Below are positions 1 to 9,083 of a stretch of DNA of 64,000 nucleotides, one piece after another. Position numbers and translations under genes: made by a program. Positions within the stretch are counted from its first letter, which is position 1. Each line of letters starts with the position of its first letter. The notes beneath the pieces were generated by a model that was given only the letters and a program-made list of their open reading frames with translations, was not told where the DNA came from and did not search any database. Source of the stretch: Cyanobium sp. AMD-g (GTDB lineage Bacteria > Cyanobacteriota > Cyanobacteriia > PCC-6307 > Cyanobiaceae); contig NZ_JAGQCW010000001.1 in the NCBI RefSeq assembly GCF_024346395.1, positions 868,001 through 932,000 on the forward strand. Direction: 5' to 3'.

Positions 1-1
1 T

Positions 2-328
2 CGGGCCCTCGGCTCCGACTACGTCGAGGCGGCCCGCAGCCGCGGCCTGAGCGAACGGCGCGTGGTGCTGCACCATGCCCTGCCCAACGCCCTGCTGCCG
101 GTGCTCACGATCACCGGCATCACAGTGGCCTCCCTGATCGGCGGCGCCCTGCTGATCGAGGTCACCTACTCCTGGCCCGGCATCGCCTTCCGCCTGCAGG
201 AAGCCATCGCCCAGCGCGACTACCCCCTGGTGCAGGGCATCGTCGTGGTCGTGGCGGCCCTGGTGGTGCTGGTGTCCGTGCTTGTCGACCTGGTGGTGGC
301 CCTGCTGGACCCACGCATCCGCTTCTGA
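2..328 (+). CDS. ABC transporter permease, DppB/OppB type (3' part only)
   Basis: The reading frame is open from the left edge, so the N-terminal part lies outside the window; 108 residues remain. The visible part opens with the cytoplasmic coupling loop of binding-protein-dependent permeases (DYVEAARSRGLSERRVVLHH), which docks on the ATPase. Two hydrophobic segments follow, and the protein ends in the usual DPRIRF-like tail. This matches the C-terminal third of inner-membrane permeases of the dipeptide/oligopeptide/nickel family. The substrate cannot be told from this fragment. The next gene is convergent and its stop lies two bases after this one. Confidence 0.85.
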   Translation, partial: RALGSDYVEAARSRGLSERRVVLHHALPNALLPVLTITGITVASLIGGALLIEVTYSWPGIAFRLQEAIAQRDYPLVQGIVVVVAALVVLVSVLVDLVVALLDPRIRF

Positions 329-330
329 GT

Positions 331-1935
331 TCAGGGCTCAAGGCCAGCCTTCCAACGCCGGGCGGCGGCGGCGTCGAGCACATCAAGGGTGACCCCCTGG
401 TGCACCCGCCTCTGGGCAGGCAGCAGCAGGGGCTGCTCCAGGGTGTGGAGGTACTCGGTGGTGAGGCGCAGCAACGCCGATTGCACCCTGGCCGGATCCA
501 CCCCCACCAGCTCCGCATCGAGCCGGAACAGCACCTCATCGGTGGGCATCAGCCGCACGGGGGAGAAGTGACTGCCGCCCTCCACCATCACCAGGCGACT
601 GCGGGGATCCCGCCCCTGGAGAAACAGGCGCAGCTGCTCCTCCAGGGGCGGCGTCACCAGATCGAGGCTGCCCCCCACCATCAGCACCGGCACCCCAAGC
701 GAGGCCAGGCCCCGACGGGGCCAGAGCAGGCTGCCGAAGCCGTTGAGCAGCACCAGGCCGCGCAGGTCGGCGGGGGCGGCGGAGCGCTCCGGCAGCTGGG
801 TGCTGGGAAGCTGGCACTGCAGCAGCCGGGAAGGGTTGGCGATCGGCAGCCGATCGAGGGCCTTGCGGCAGCGCTCCCCCAGGCCGGGTTCCGGCACCAC
901 CCCGGCCGCCAGCAGGGCGGAGAGGCCCCCCATCGAATGGCCGAGCAGCACCACGCCCTTGCCCTGCACCGGCAGCTCACCCCGGCGCTGGGCCGCGAGC
1001 ACGGCCTTGATGTCGGCCAGGCGGATGGCCAGGGTTTCGGCTCCCGGCGGGGGCCGCTGGCCGTCGAGGGCGGCCTTGAGGGCGGGGCCATCGCTGCCGG
1101 GGTGCTGCACCACCACCACAGGCCAGCCCCGTTCGGCCAGCTCACCGGCCAGCCAGCCGAGCTGGTCGGCATTGCCCCCCAGCCCAGGCATCATCAAGAG
1201 CCAGGGCCGGTCTGGGGCCACGCTCCCCCGCAGACCCGCCCTGGTCGGCGCCGGCCAGATCTCCAGGGGCAGAGGCTGGGGGCGGTGCGCCACCAACAGC
1301 CCCTGCCGGCGGGGCCTCAGGGAGGTGCGTTCGCCGAAGGCGAAGGGAACGGTGCGGCGCTCCGGCAGCTTCAGGGCCTGGAGGCGCCGCAGGGCCTGGC
1401 GCTGCAGGTCGATCTGCTGACGCCACTGCAGGGCCAGATCGTAAAGGCCATCGAGCTGGAGGCTGAGCCGCTGCACCGGCATGGCCCGCAGCAGGCCGAT
1501 GGTGGAGACATCCTGACGGGTCTCCAGCAGACGCCGGAGGGTGGTCTGCAGCACCACGGTGGAGCTGCGACCGTCGGAGGTGGTCAGCAGCTCACCCAGG
1601 CGGGCCAGCATCTGGCTTCCCGCCCAGCTGTCCAGCAGCTGCTGGCCGAAGCTGGTGTCCCGCAGCAGGGGGGCACGCAGCAGGATCTTCAGGTCCTGGC
1701 GACTGCGCGGATCCAGCAGATCCAGCCAGACCGCCAGGTCGCCGCCGGCGTCGGAGCGCCCGCCCTGGCTACTGGACCAGCCATCGAGCTGCTCCAGGTT
1801 CACCGGCAGCTCCAGGCCATCGAACCGCAGCTCCAGCAGCTCCGCCGCACCGGCCGCCGGCGCCAGACCCGGCGCCGTGATCAGCAGACTGGCCAGCAGG
1901 CCCTTGAGTTGGCGATGGCGGCGTGAAACAGGCAC
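331..1935 (-). CDS. Exported alpha/beta hydrolase with N-terminal DUF1400-like domain
   Basis: 534 residues from a GTG start. Residues 1-30 form a signal peptide (basic start, hydrophobic core, AGA-A end). Residues about 31-165 resemble the cyanobacterial DUF1400 helical domain. Residues about 240-500 form an alpha/beta hydrolase fold with the nucleophile elbow GHSMGG (Ser334) and a late GGSHFSP segment that can supply the catalytic His. The likely role is an ester or lipid hydrolase in periplasm or envelope; substrate unknown. The GTG start overlaps the start of the divergent MFS gene by 13 bases, so the two promoters must lie inside each other's coding sequence, or one start is further in. 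Confidence 0.8.
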   Translation of the reverse strand: MPVSRRHRQLKGLLASLLITAPGLAPAAGAAELLELRFDGLELPVNLEQLDGWSSSQGGRSDAGGDLAVWLDLLDPRSRQDLKILLRAPLLRDTSFGQQLLDSWAGSQMLARLGELLTTSDGRSSTVVLQTTLRRLLETRQDVSTIGLLRAMPVQRLSLQLDGLYDLALQWRQQIDLQRQALRRLQALKLPERRTVPFAFGERTSLRPRRQGLLVAHRPQPLPLEIWPAPTRAGLRGSVAPDRPWLLMMPGLGGNADQLGWLAGELAERGWPVVVVQHPGSDGPALKAALDGQRPPPGAETLAIRLADIKAVLAAQRRGELPVQGKGVVLLGHSMGGLSALLAAGVVPEPGLGERCRKALDRLPIANPSRLLQCQLPSTQLPERSAAPADLRGLVLLNGFGSLLWPRRGLASLGVPVLMVGGSLDLVTPPLEEQLRLFLQGRDPRSRLVMVEGGSHFSPVRLMPTDEVLFRLDAELVGVDPARVQSALLRLTTEYLHTLEQPLLLPAQRRVHQGVTLDVLDAAAARRWKAGLEP

Positions 1936-3146
1936 AGGGATGGGCCAGGGCGCGGTCCTGGTTCACCCAGTTTCCAGCAGCCCTGCGCGAAGTCGCCCTG
2001 ATCCGCGCGATCGCCATGCTTGGAGCCGGTGGCGTGCTCTATCTGACGCCGATGGTGTTCCACCAGGCGCACTTCAGCGCCGGTCGGGTGACCGAAGGAC
2101 TGGCCCTGGCGGCGGTGGCGGGCACCCTGGGCCGGATCCTGAGTGGGGTGCTGCTGGATCGGGGCCTGAACTGTTCGGTGCCGGTGCTGCTGGCGGCCCT
2201 GATGGCCATCGCCGGCGATCTCCGGCTGATGGGCACCGGCTCCTTCGGCGGCTACCTGCAGGGGCAGGTGTTGCTCGGCATGGCCATGGGGTTCTACTGG
2301 CCCGCGGTGGAACTGGCGGTGCCGCTCAGTTGCGCGCCGGTGAGCTCGGGGCGGGCCTTCGCCCTGACCCGCAGCGCCGATGCCCTCGGCATCGCCAGCG
2401 GTGCCGTGGTGGGGGCCGTGCTCGCCGGTCGGGGATGGCTGCGGGGCATCTATGCCGTGGACATCGGCTGCATGCTCCTGTTGCTGCTGGTGCTGCGGCG
2501 CCAGGGCCTTCCGGATCCCAGATCCAGGGAGGCCCTGGCCCACCCCAGCCCCTGGGGCCACTGGATCCCAGGGCTCGCGCCGCTGCTGGCCGTCGCGGTG
2601 CTGGCCACGGCGATGCCGGCCCTGATGCAGAGCGCCCTGCCGCTGGAGCTGGTGCGGGGCAGCCTGCAGCGGCGTGCCCTGCCGGTGAGCCTCGGCGCCC
2701 TCACCATCGGCCTGCAGCTGGGCCTGGTGCTGCTGCTCCAGTGGCCGGTGGGTCAGGCCCTGGCCCGGCGGCCGGTGACAACCGGTCTGAACCTCAGCCT
2801 GCTCAGCTTCGCCGCCGGCAACCTGCTGCTGGCGGCCTCGGCCTTCAGCGAGCGGGGCCTGGCGCTGCTGCTGCTGGCCCAGCTGCCGCTGGCCTTCGGG
2901 GTGACCGCGTTCCTGCCCACCGCTACGGAAGCGGTGGTGGAACGCTGCCCGCTGGAGCACCAGGGGCTGGCCATGGCGCTGCTGTCCCAGTGTTTCGCCA
3001 TCAGCGGTTTCGGGGCTCCACTGCTGGCCGGTCGGCTGCTCGACGGCCAGGGGCACGGGGCCGGGCTTTGGCTGCTGATGGCCCTGGCCTGCCTGGGGGG
3101 TCTGCCGCTGGTGCGGGAGCTAGGCCCCCGCAGGACCTTCGGCTGA
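1923..3146 (+). CDS. Major facilitator superfamily transporter
   Basis: 407 residues, about 12 hydrophobic segments, and an MFS-like loop (LSGVLLDRGLN) after the second helix. It is an inner-membrane secondary transporter of unknown substrate. The only in-frame starts near the 5' end are GTG 1923 and ATG 2016. The latter would cut into the first membrane helix (begins near residue 25), so GTG 1923 is preferred. Its 3' end overlaps the stop of the small convergent gene at 3120 by 27 bases. Confidence 0.8.
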   Translation: MKQAQGWARARSWFTQFPAALREVALIRAIAMLGAGGVLYLTPMVFHQAHFSAGRVTEGLALAAVAGTLGRILSGVLLDRGLNCSVPVLLAALMAIAGDLRLMGTGSFGGYLQGQVLLGMAMGFYWPAVELAVPLSCAPVSSGRAFALTRSADALGIASGAVVGAVLAGRGWLRGIYAVDIGCMLLLLLVLRRQGLPDPRSREALAHPSPWGHWIPGLAPLLAVAVLATAMPALMQSALPLELVRGSLQRRALPVSLGALTIGLQLGLVLLLQWPVGQALARRPVTTGLNLSLLSFAAGNLLLAASAFSERGLALLLLAQLPLAFGVTAFLPTATEAVVERCPLEHQGLAMALLSQCFAISGFGAPLLAGRLLDGQGHGAGLWLLMALACLGGLPLVRELGPRRTFG

Positions 3147-3341
3147 GGCGGCCGCCTGCTTCTCGACCCAGGCCTCGTGGGGCAGGGGCTCGGTGCCGTA
3201 CTCCCAGTCGTCGTAGTCCGGATCGTTGCGGATGCGGCGGTGGATCTCCTTCTGGGCCTCGAAGTTGTGGGGGTGCTCGGTGGCCTCGCCCGCGGCGTCG
3301 GGCAGGGGAGACGGGGTCTCGGGATGGTCCGTTGCTGCCAT
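3120..3341 (-). CDS. Small acidic conserved-looking protein
   Basis: 73 residues from ATG 3341 (MAATDHPETPSPLPD). It is hydrophilic and acidic, with no membrane segment or signal. The centre is a charged stretch, EIHRRIRNDPDYDDWEYGTE, with tryptophan and tyrosines that look selected. It lies downstream of the AttH-like gene on the same strand, with 34 bases between, and its end overlaps the MFS gene. The frame stays open upstream, but the extension is low-quality sequence. Function unknown. Confidence 0.55.
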   Translation of the reverse strand: MAATDHPETPSPLPDAAGEATEHPHNFEAQKEIHRRIRNDPDYDDWEYGTEPLPHEAWVEKQAAASAEGPAGA

Positions 3342-3375
3342 GGCCCTGCGCTCCTGATGGAGCCATCCTCGCCGA

Positions 3376-4545
3376 TCACCCACCCCGCAGGCTGTCGAGG
3401 CGGTCGGCGTAGCCCGTGAGTTCGCCGTAGCCCCGACCCCGCAGCGGTTGCTCACCGCGATGGCCCCCGTAGCGCAGGGCCCCCTCCCAGTAGGTGGCCG
3501 AGGCGGTGCTCAGCTCCTGGTCGGCCATCTGGGGGGTGATCACCAGTTGCACGTCCAGCCGCGGAATGGCGAGCGTCCAGGCCGCGGGGTAACGGGCGCC
3601 GCTGCGGGGGCTGCGCCAGGTGGCCGTGACCGTGAGGTCGTAGTCCTCGGCGCCCAGTTCCACCTCCCCGTCGGCATCGATCCAGCGGCCACCGCTGAAC
3701 GGTTCCTTGCCGCCATCCTCGCGGCGCAGGCCGTAGAGCATCAGGGCGGAGCCGTCCTCAAACTGGGCGGAGAACCAGTCCCAGCCGACGGTGCCCGGGC
3801 TCAGGGCGCTGGTGGAGAACTCATGGTCCTTCCAGCTGACACCGTGGACGGCATGGTCGTGGCCCGCCACCGTGATCGTGCCCTCGGTGGGCTGCTGCAC
3901 CAGGGAGTAATAGTGCGAGGCATTGCCTGGTTCGGGCCCCTTGCGGCTGAGGCCGTCCTGGCCCTGGAGCACGGGGGGCCGGCTCTGGCGGAGGGTCAGG
4001 TCGATGGCCATGGCCCCGGTGGAGGCCTGCAGCCGCGCCCGCTCGGGCCCCTCGGCGCTGATGCGCCAGTCGTTGAGCCAGACCGCATAGGGATCGGCCT
4101 CGGCCCCGGCCAGGCCCAGGGCGCCGCGGGCGAAGCGCTCCTCCTGCAGGAAGGTGTCGGTGGCGATGTCGCTGACCGTGAAATGGGCCGAATACACCTG
4201 GGGAGTGCGCCAGGCCGACCCACGGCCCCTGGAACCCTGCTCCGGGGGCGCCTCGGGCACGAGGGCCTGACGGAAGATCGTGAACTGGTAGCCGAAGGCC
4301 CGTCCTGCCTCGGTTTCCAGGTTGCCCGTGTAGTACCACCACTCGGTCCGGTGGTCGGGATGGGCGCCGAAATCGGCGGGGAAGCGCCATTGGCGGGGGG
4401 TGAGGGCCCGGGCGAAGCCCTCGGGCGCCGGCACCTCCCCCCATTGGATGCGGCTGCTGGCCCCGGCTGGGGAGGGGCCGGCCAGGCCGAGCAGCAGCAC
4501 GGCGGCCAGGGCCAGCAGGGAACGCAGGGGGTGGCGGTGCTTCAT
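3376..4545 (-). CDS. AttH/CrtC-like exported lipocalin-fold protein of an AttEFGH-type ABC system
   Basis: 389 residues. Residues 1-30 are a signal peptide (RSLLALAAVLLLGLAG core). The mature part carries hallmarks of the carotenoid 1,2-hydratase/AttH family: HRTEWWYYTGNL near residue 64, a GYQFTIFRQ strand, and a VSWKDHEFSTS segment. Despite similarity to CrtC, carotenoid hydration is not implied. The ATG overlaps the stop of the upstream permease by four bases, and the ATPase precedes that, giving the E-F/G-H order. The likely role is an extracytoplasmic partner of the ABC exporter; cargo unknown. Confidence 0.8.
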   Translation of the reverse strand: MKHRHPLRSLLALAAVLLLGLAGPSPAGASSRIQWGEVPAPEGFARALTPRQWRFPADFGAHPDHRTEWWYYTGNLETEAGRAFGYQFTIFRQALVPEAPPEQGSRGRGSAWRTPQVYSAHFTVSDIATDTFLQEERFARGALGLAGAEADPYAVWLNDWRISAEGPERARLQASTGAMAIDLTLRQSRPPVLQGQDGLSRKGPEPGNASHYYSLVQQPTEGTITVAGHDHAVHGVSWKDHEFSTSALSPGTVGWDWFSAQFEDGSALMLYGLRREDGGKEPFSGGRWIDADGEVELGAEDYDLTVTATWRSPRSGARYPAAWTLAIPRLDVQLVITPQMADQELSTASATYWEGALRYGGHRGEQPLRGRGYGELTGYADRLDSLRGG

Positions 4546-7166
4546 TCCTGCCGCAAGGCCTCACTGATGCTCATCCGAGCAAGCCGCTGGGCCGGATAGA
4601 GGCCCGCCAGCACGGCGGCCCCCACCGCGATCAGCAGCGATTGGATGAAGAAGCGCGGCTCCAGGGCGATCTGCAGGGTCCAACCGAAGGAGCGAACGTT
4701 GATGACATGCACCAGCACCCAGGCCAGCACGAAGCCCAGGGGCATGGAACAGGCACCGGCCAGCAGCCCCATCAGACCGGTCTCCAGGAGGGTGAGGCGG
4801 CCCAGCTGCCGGGGTGTCATGCCGGTGGCCCGCAGCACGGCGAACTCCCGGCCCCGCTCCAGTTGCAGGCTCATCAGGGTGCTGAAGATACCGATGAAGG
4901 CCACCACCACCGTCAGCAACTGCAGCGCGCCGGTGATGGCGAAGGTGCGATCGAAGATCTCCAGTGAGCCCTGGCGCAGGGAGCCGTTGGTCTGCACCAG
5001 CAGGCTCTGGCGGGAACCGAAGCCCTGCCGCAGCTCTGCCGCCACCGCATCGGCATCGGCGCCAGGGGCCAGGAACAGGCCGAGGGAGGCCACGCTGTCG
5101 TCGTGCCAGAGCTCCGCCACCTGGGCGCGGTCCATCAGCACGCTGCCGCGATCGGAGGAATAGTCGTAAATCACGGCGATCACCGGGAAGCTCCTCTCGC
5201 CCTCGGGGGTTTCAAGCCTGACCTGCTCGGGGATGGCGCTCTGGCCGTCGCGCAGGTAAACGGCCTCGGAAAGGATCACCCCCTCTCTGGCCTCCAGGGC
5301 GGCGAAGGGGTCGTCCAGACCCGGGCGGACCCAGGCGTAGGGACGGCGGCCGGCGGAGACATCGCCCCCGGCGGCGATCAGGGTGATGTTCCGGTCCTGG
5401 TCGACCAGGTGCACATCGAAATTGTTGTAGGTGACCATGGCCCGCAGGTCGGGACGCCCGGCGATGGCACCGACGATGGCGGGGTCCACCTTGCCGAGCA
5501 CCCGGTTGGCCGTGGTGCTGGGGGGGGAGACGAACAGATCGGCCTGCAGGGTCTGGTCGAGCCAGGTGACCACCGTCCCCCGGAACGAGCCGATCATGAT
5601 CGAGAGGCCCACGATCACGGACACCGCCACCATCAGGGCCGCCACCGCCACCGCCGTGCGGCTGAGGGAGCGCAGGATGTCGCGGGGGGCGAGGCGGGCC
5701 ACCACCCCCAGGCCCCGGCTGGCCCAGCCCAGGCCCTGCATCGCAGCGACCAGCACCGGCGGCATCAGCAGGGCCGCACCCATCAGCAGGGCGAACAGGC
5801 CGGCGAAGGCGGGCACCAGGCCACGGCTGTCCCAGCGCAGCAACAGCACTCCCAGGCTGCCGCAGAGGAGCGCCGCCAGCAGGAACCCGGGCAACAGCCG
5901 CTGCCAGCCTGCCTCCAGGCTGGAACGCTGCAGGGTCATCTGGGGCGGTGTGGCCATCGCCTCCCAGGCGGGCAGGGCCGAGGCCAGCAGCGCCGAAGCC
6001 ACCCCCACCAGCATCCCCTTGGCCAGGGTGAACCCCGACAGGCTGATCTGCCGCACCGAGACCACGAAGTAGAAGTCGTTGATCGTCTGGGTGATCAGGC
6101 CGACGACGCTGCGCCCCAGCAGCACCCCCAGCACCAGGCCCAGAAGGGACCCCACCAGGCTGAACAGGGCCGCCTCGCCCAGGATCAGGGTGAACAGCTG
6201 GCCCCGGGTCACCCCCAGGCAGCGCAGCACCCCGAACAGGCTGCGGCGCTGCACCACGCTGAAGGTGACGGTGTTGTAGATGAGAAAGATGCCCACCACC
6301 ATCGCCAGCAGGCTCATGGCGGTGAGGTTGAGCTCAAAGGCGGCGGTCATCTGCTGCACGGCATTGCCGCGGGCCGCCGCCGACTCCAGCTTCAGCCCCC
6401 GGGGCAGCCATTCGCGAAGCGCCGCCTCCTGGGCGGGGCCCTCCAGGATCAGATCGATCTGTCCCACCGCCGGTACCGCCTCAGCGCCGGTGGGATCGAG
6501 CAGGTCCTGGGCGGTGGCGATGTCGACCAGCAGCAGCGTCTCCAGGCCACGTCGCTCGAGGGACGAATCACTGCTGACACGGCCCACCAGCTGCAGGGCC
6601 GTCGTCCGTCCGGCCAGATCGAGATGCAGGCTGCCGGAGCCGTCGGCGGCGCCGGGATGGAGGCCGAAGCGTTCGGCGGTCTCGGTGGCGATGACAGCCG
6701 TGCCGGGTTGGGTGAGGAAGGGCACGAAGCCATTGCCGCCACTCTTCTGACGACCTCCATCGCCGCCCAGAAAGCCCCGGAAGGGGGCCTCGCTGAACAG
6801 ATCGACCCCCACCAGCCGCACCAGTTCACCGTCCAGTTCCTCGGCCCGGCCGTAGGCCTCGATCACCGGGGCGGCGGGAATCTCCGGGAAACGGCGGCGC
6901 AGCTCGACAAAGGTGTTCTCAGGGACACCGCCGGGCCCGATCGCCACCAGCCGATGGGTGGTGCGGCCGGTGATCGCGTCGGTGGACAGGGAAAAGGCCC
7001 GCTGGGCTGAGCCACTGGCCAGATCGATCGACACCAGCATCGCCACCCCCAGGGCGATGCCCAGGATGCAGAGCAGGTACTGCAGGGGACGACGACGCCA
7101 GCGGCGAGCCGCCAGACGCCAGAGGGGCCCGTTGCGGACCTCGGGCAAGGGACTCGCTGCGCTCAT
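4542..7166 (-). CDS. FtsX/MacB-type ABC permease, two-module (AttF/AttG-like)
   Basis: 874 residues. One N-terminal membrane helix (about 22-45) is followed by a large periplasmic MacB-like domain, then three helices (about 280-400) forming the first FtsX core. A second linker and periplasmic domain follow, then a second FtsX core at the C-terminus (about 735-865). This is the duplicated LolC/AttFG architecture, which extracts or moves lipophilic molecules rather than pumping through a channel. It overlaps the ATPase gene upstream and the AttH-like gene downstream by four bases each, which indicates translational coupling. Confidence 0.85.
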   Translation of the reverse strand: MSAASPLPEVRNGPLWRLAARRWRRRPLQYLLCILGIALGVAMLVSIDLASGSAQRAFSLSTDAITGRTTHRLVAIGPGGVPENTFVELRRRFPEIPAAPVIEAYGRAEELDGELVRLVGVDLFSEAPFRGFLGGDGGRQKSGGNGFVPFLTQPGTAVIATETAERFGLHPGAADGSGSLHLDLAGRTTALQLVGRVSSDSSLERRGLETLLLVDIATAQDLLDPTGAEAVPAVGQIDLILEGPAQEAALREWLPRGLKLESAAARGNAVQQMTAAFELNLTAMSLLAMVVGIFLIYNTVTFSVVQRRSLFGVLRCLGVTRGQLFTLILGEAALFSLVGSLLGLVLGVLLGRSVVGLITQTINDFYFVVSVRQISLSGFTLAKGMLVGVASALLASALPAWEAMATPPQMTLQRSSLEAGWQRLLPGFLLAALLCGSLGVLLLRWDSRGLVPAFAGLFALLMGAALLMPPVLVAAMQGLGWASRGLGVVARLAPRDILRSLSRTAVAVAALMVAVSVIVGLSIMIGSFRGTVVTWLDQTLQADLFVSPPSTTANRVLGKVDPAIVGAIAGRPDLRAMVTYNNFDVHLVDQDRNITLIAAGGDVSAGRRPYAWVRPGLDDPFAALEAREGVILSEAVYLRDGQSAIPEQVRLETPEGERSFPVIAVIYDYSSDRGSVLMDRAQVAELWHDDSVASLGLFLAPGADADAVAAELRQGFGSRQSLLVQTNGSLRQGSLEIFDRTFAITGALQLLTVVVAFIGIFSTLMSLQLERGREFAVLRATGMTPRQLGRLTLLETGLMGLLAGACSMPLGFVLAWVLVHVINVRSFGWTLQIALEPRFFIQSLLIAVGAAVLAGLYPAQRLARMSISEALRQE

Positions 7167-7882
7167 GCCGTCACCGGCGCAGCCGCAGCATCGGCTTCCA
7201 GCAGATGGCCCTCCTGCACCCGCAGCACGCGGTCGGCCTGCGCGGCGATGGCGGCGTTGTGGGTGGCCATGATCAAAGTCCGACCCTGCTGGCGGGTGAG
7301 GGCGACCAGCAGCCGCAGCACCTGCTCACCGGTGTGTTCATCCAGGTTGCCGGTGGGTTCGTCGGCCAGGATCAACAGGGGCTGGTGCAGCAGGGCACGG
7401 GCGATGGCCACGCGCTGCTGCTGGCCTCCCGACAGGCGGTCCGGCATGGTCGAGGCCCGGTCGGCCAGCCCCACCTGGCCGAGCAGATCGAGGGCCGCCA
7501 TCTCCAGGGCCGGCCGCGGCAGACCTGCCAGCTCGCTGGGCAGGGTGACGTTCTCCAGCACCGACAGGGTGGGGATGAGGTTGAAGAACTGGAAGATGAA
7601 GCCGATGCGATCGCGGCGGAAGAGCGTTCGCCGCCGCTCATCGAGGGCCGTAAGGTCCACCCCGCCGATGCACACGCTGCCGGAGGAGGGGCTGTCGATG
7701 CCACCGATCAGATGCAGCAGGGTGCTCTTGCCGCTGCCGCTCTGGCCGAGCAAAACAACGAACTGGCCGGGGGGGATGGTCAGGTCGACGGACTCCAGCA
7801 CCGTGCGCTCCGTGTCGCCTTCCTGAAAGCGCTTGCACAGCCCCCGCAGTTCGATCGCAGGCCGGGAGTGGGGATCAGTCAT
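7163..7882 (-). CDS. ABC transporter ATP-binding protein (LolD/AttE-like)
   Basis: 239 residues from ATG 7882 (an in-frame GTG lies one codon upstream). Walker [10 protein letters not shown] is near residues 46-54, the signature LSGGQQQR near 146, and Walker B with DEPTGNLD near 170. This is the MacB/LolD subfamily that drives FtsX-type permeases. It is the first gene of the operon with the permease (4542-7166) and the AttH-like protein. About 100 bases separate it from the upstream glycosyltransferase, so the operon probably starts here. Confidence 0.9.
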   Translation of the reverse strand: MTDPHSRPAIELRGLCKRFQEGDTERTVLESVDLTIPPGQFVVLLGQSGSGKSTLLHLIGGIDSPSSGSVCIGGVDLTALDERRRTLFRRDRIGFIFQFFNLIPTLSVLENVTLPSELAGLPRPALEMAALDLLGQVGLADRASTMPDRLSGGQQQRVAIARALLHQPLLILADEPTGNLDEHTGEQVLRLLVALTRQQGRTLIMATHNAAIAAQADRVLRVQEGHLLEADAAAAPVTA

Positions 7883-7991
7883 CACAGCGCGTTATCGGTG
7901 TACTTCCAGCAGGAGCGGACCCAATGCAAGCAAACTCCCTTGCCAACCGATTAAAGATAGGGAATCAGTGGCCAGGCCGAGAGCCAAGCCC

Positions 7992-8996
7992 TCACCCGTC
8001 GAAGCGTGTCACCCTCCACAGGAGCTGCAGCGATCTCTGCAGCAACCGGGAGGTCCTCCGAAAGATGAACCGAGCACCGCGATAGAGCAGGTCATTGAGC
8101 CCATCGACGCGATGCATGACGGACTGCCTTATCCGAAGCAGGAAGAGCTGCAAAGGCTGGGGGAAAAGTGATCTAGGCTCATACAATCTTGCATAGGAGA
8201 TGCCAATTCTGTTGAATTCAGCCAATAGCGCCGGCACCATCTCCCAGCCTTCAGGGTTAAGAAATCGTCGAACGTAATCGAACTTTCCTTCGAGCAGGTC
8301 TTCAGCACAATGATGGTTGAAGTCCCGCTTATTCTGGTAGGCCCGCAACGATCTCCTGGAGAAATCTGTCAACACACACGAAAGATGCTGCCTACTGCTG
8401 ACTCTATGCAGCCCGTAGGGCTTGTAATGAAACTCGAAGTAGATGATGTTGGTGGTCGCCTCGCCTGACCCAAGGCGCGATTTGGCGTGGTGATAACCAT
8501 GGTCTAGAGAACCGCAAGCACCTTGAGCGAAAAAACATTTTGGACTGCAATTTGTAACGGAGTAAAGATGCATTCTACACGGGTTATGCCAGAACTTGTG
8601 CCGAATGAGAAGCACATCCCTGCTCCCTATGTACGGCTGCAGAACCCTTTCGATATCACGCCTTTGACAGGATATTCCCGAGTCCGTCTGACAAGCCAGA
8701 AACTCGTCGCAATCCAGTAAAAAATAAAAGTCAAAGGGATTGGAATGATCTAACTGTTGAATGAAGTTGGCGATCAGGGGTCCACGCTCGCGGTATTCAT
8801 GTCGACTTGAATACTCCCATATAACATTGGCACCGTTGCTCCTTGCACGCTGAAGTGACTGGATAACAGAAGTAGACTTTGATCCATTATCGAAGATGAA
8901 TAGATTCTCAGGACCCAGCAGATCGGCATGATAAAAAAACCAGGGATCAAACAGGATCGTCTCATCCTTTTGCATCATTACGCAGGCAATTCTCAT
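7992..8996 (-). CDS. Family-2/92-like glycosyltransferase, probably acquired
   Basis: 334 residues. The N-terminus (RIACVMMQKDETILFDPWF) and the FIFDNGSKS and FYFLLDCDEF blocks are typical of the Glyco_tranf_2_4/GT92-like group; LLDCDEF supplies the DxD-type metal site. It has no signal peptide or membrane helix. It probably adds a sugar to an envelope polysaccharide; donor and acceptor unknown. Base composition is visibly AT-richer than the neighbours, codon use differs, and an AAAGGAG ribosome-binding site lies 13 bases before the ATG. It stands alone between two high-GC operons, which suggests horizontal gain. Confidence 0.8.
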   Translation of the reverse strand: MRIACVMMQKDETILFDPWFFYHADLLGPENLFIFDNGSKSTSVIQSLQRARSNGANVIWEYSSRHEYRERGPLIANFIQQLDHSNPFDFYFLLDCDEFLACQTDSGISCQRRDIERVLQPYIGSRDVLLIRHKFWHNPCRMHLYSVTNCSPKCFFAQGACGSLDHGYHHAKSRLGSGEATTNIIYFEFHYKPYGLHRVSSRQHLSCVLTDFSRRSLRAYQNKRDFNHHCAEDLLEGKFDYVRRFLNPEGWEMVPALLAEFNRIGISYARLYEPRSLFPQPLQLFLLRIRQSVMHRVDGLNDLLYRGARFIFRRTSRLLQRSLQLLWRVTRFDG

Positions 8997-9009
8997 GTCA
9001 ATTCACCCT

Positions 9010-9016
9010 CTCCTTT
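9010..9016 (-). promoter_or_regulatory. Strong Shine-Dalgarno site of the glycosyltransferase
   Basis: Reads AAAGGAG on the minus strand, 13 bases before ATG 8996. This site is stronger than is usual in the window and supports the chosen start. Confidence 0.4.
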
Positions 9017-9083
9017 GGGTTGAAGGATAATCAAAAGGTGCGCATGCAGCCAGCCCTGGCCTAACAAGCGGCCGAAGCACGGG

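Noticed and set aside
400-1926. A 508-codon frame antisense to the alpha/beta hydrolase
   Set aside because: Same GC-driven shadow; the hydrolase on the other strand has signal peptide and GHSMGG motif.
3376-4545. Carotenoid 1,2-hydratase (CrtC)
   Set aside because: Similarity is to the AttH/CrtC superfamily, but the gene is exported and coupled to an FtsX exporter, so an AttH-like role is more likely.
5103-7010. A 635-codon open frame antisense to the FtsX permease
   Set aside because: Rich in His, Gln and Gly with no family features; the opposite strand has a fully supported permease.
8523-8720. A 65-residue frame antisense to the glycosyltransferase
   Set aside because: No start context or family signal; it lies wholly inside a supported gene.
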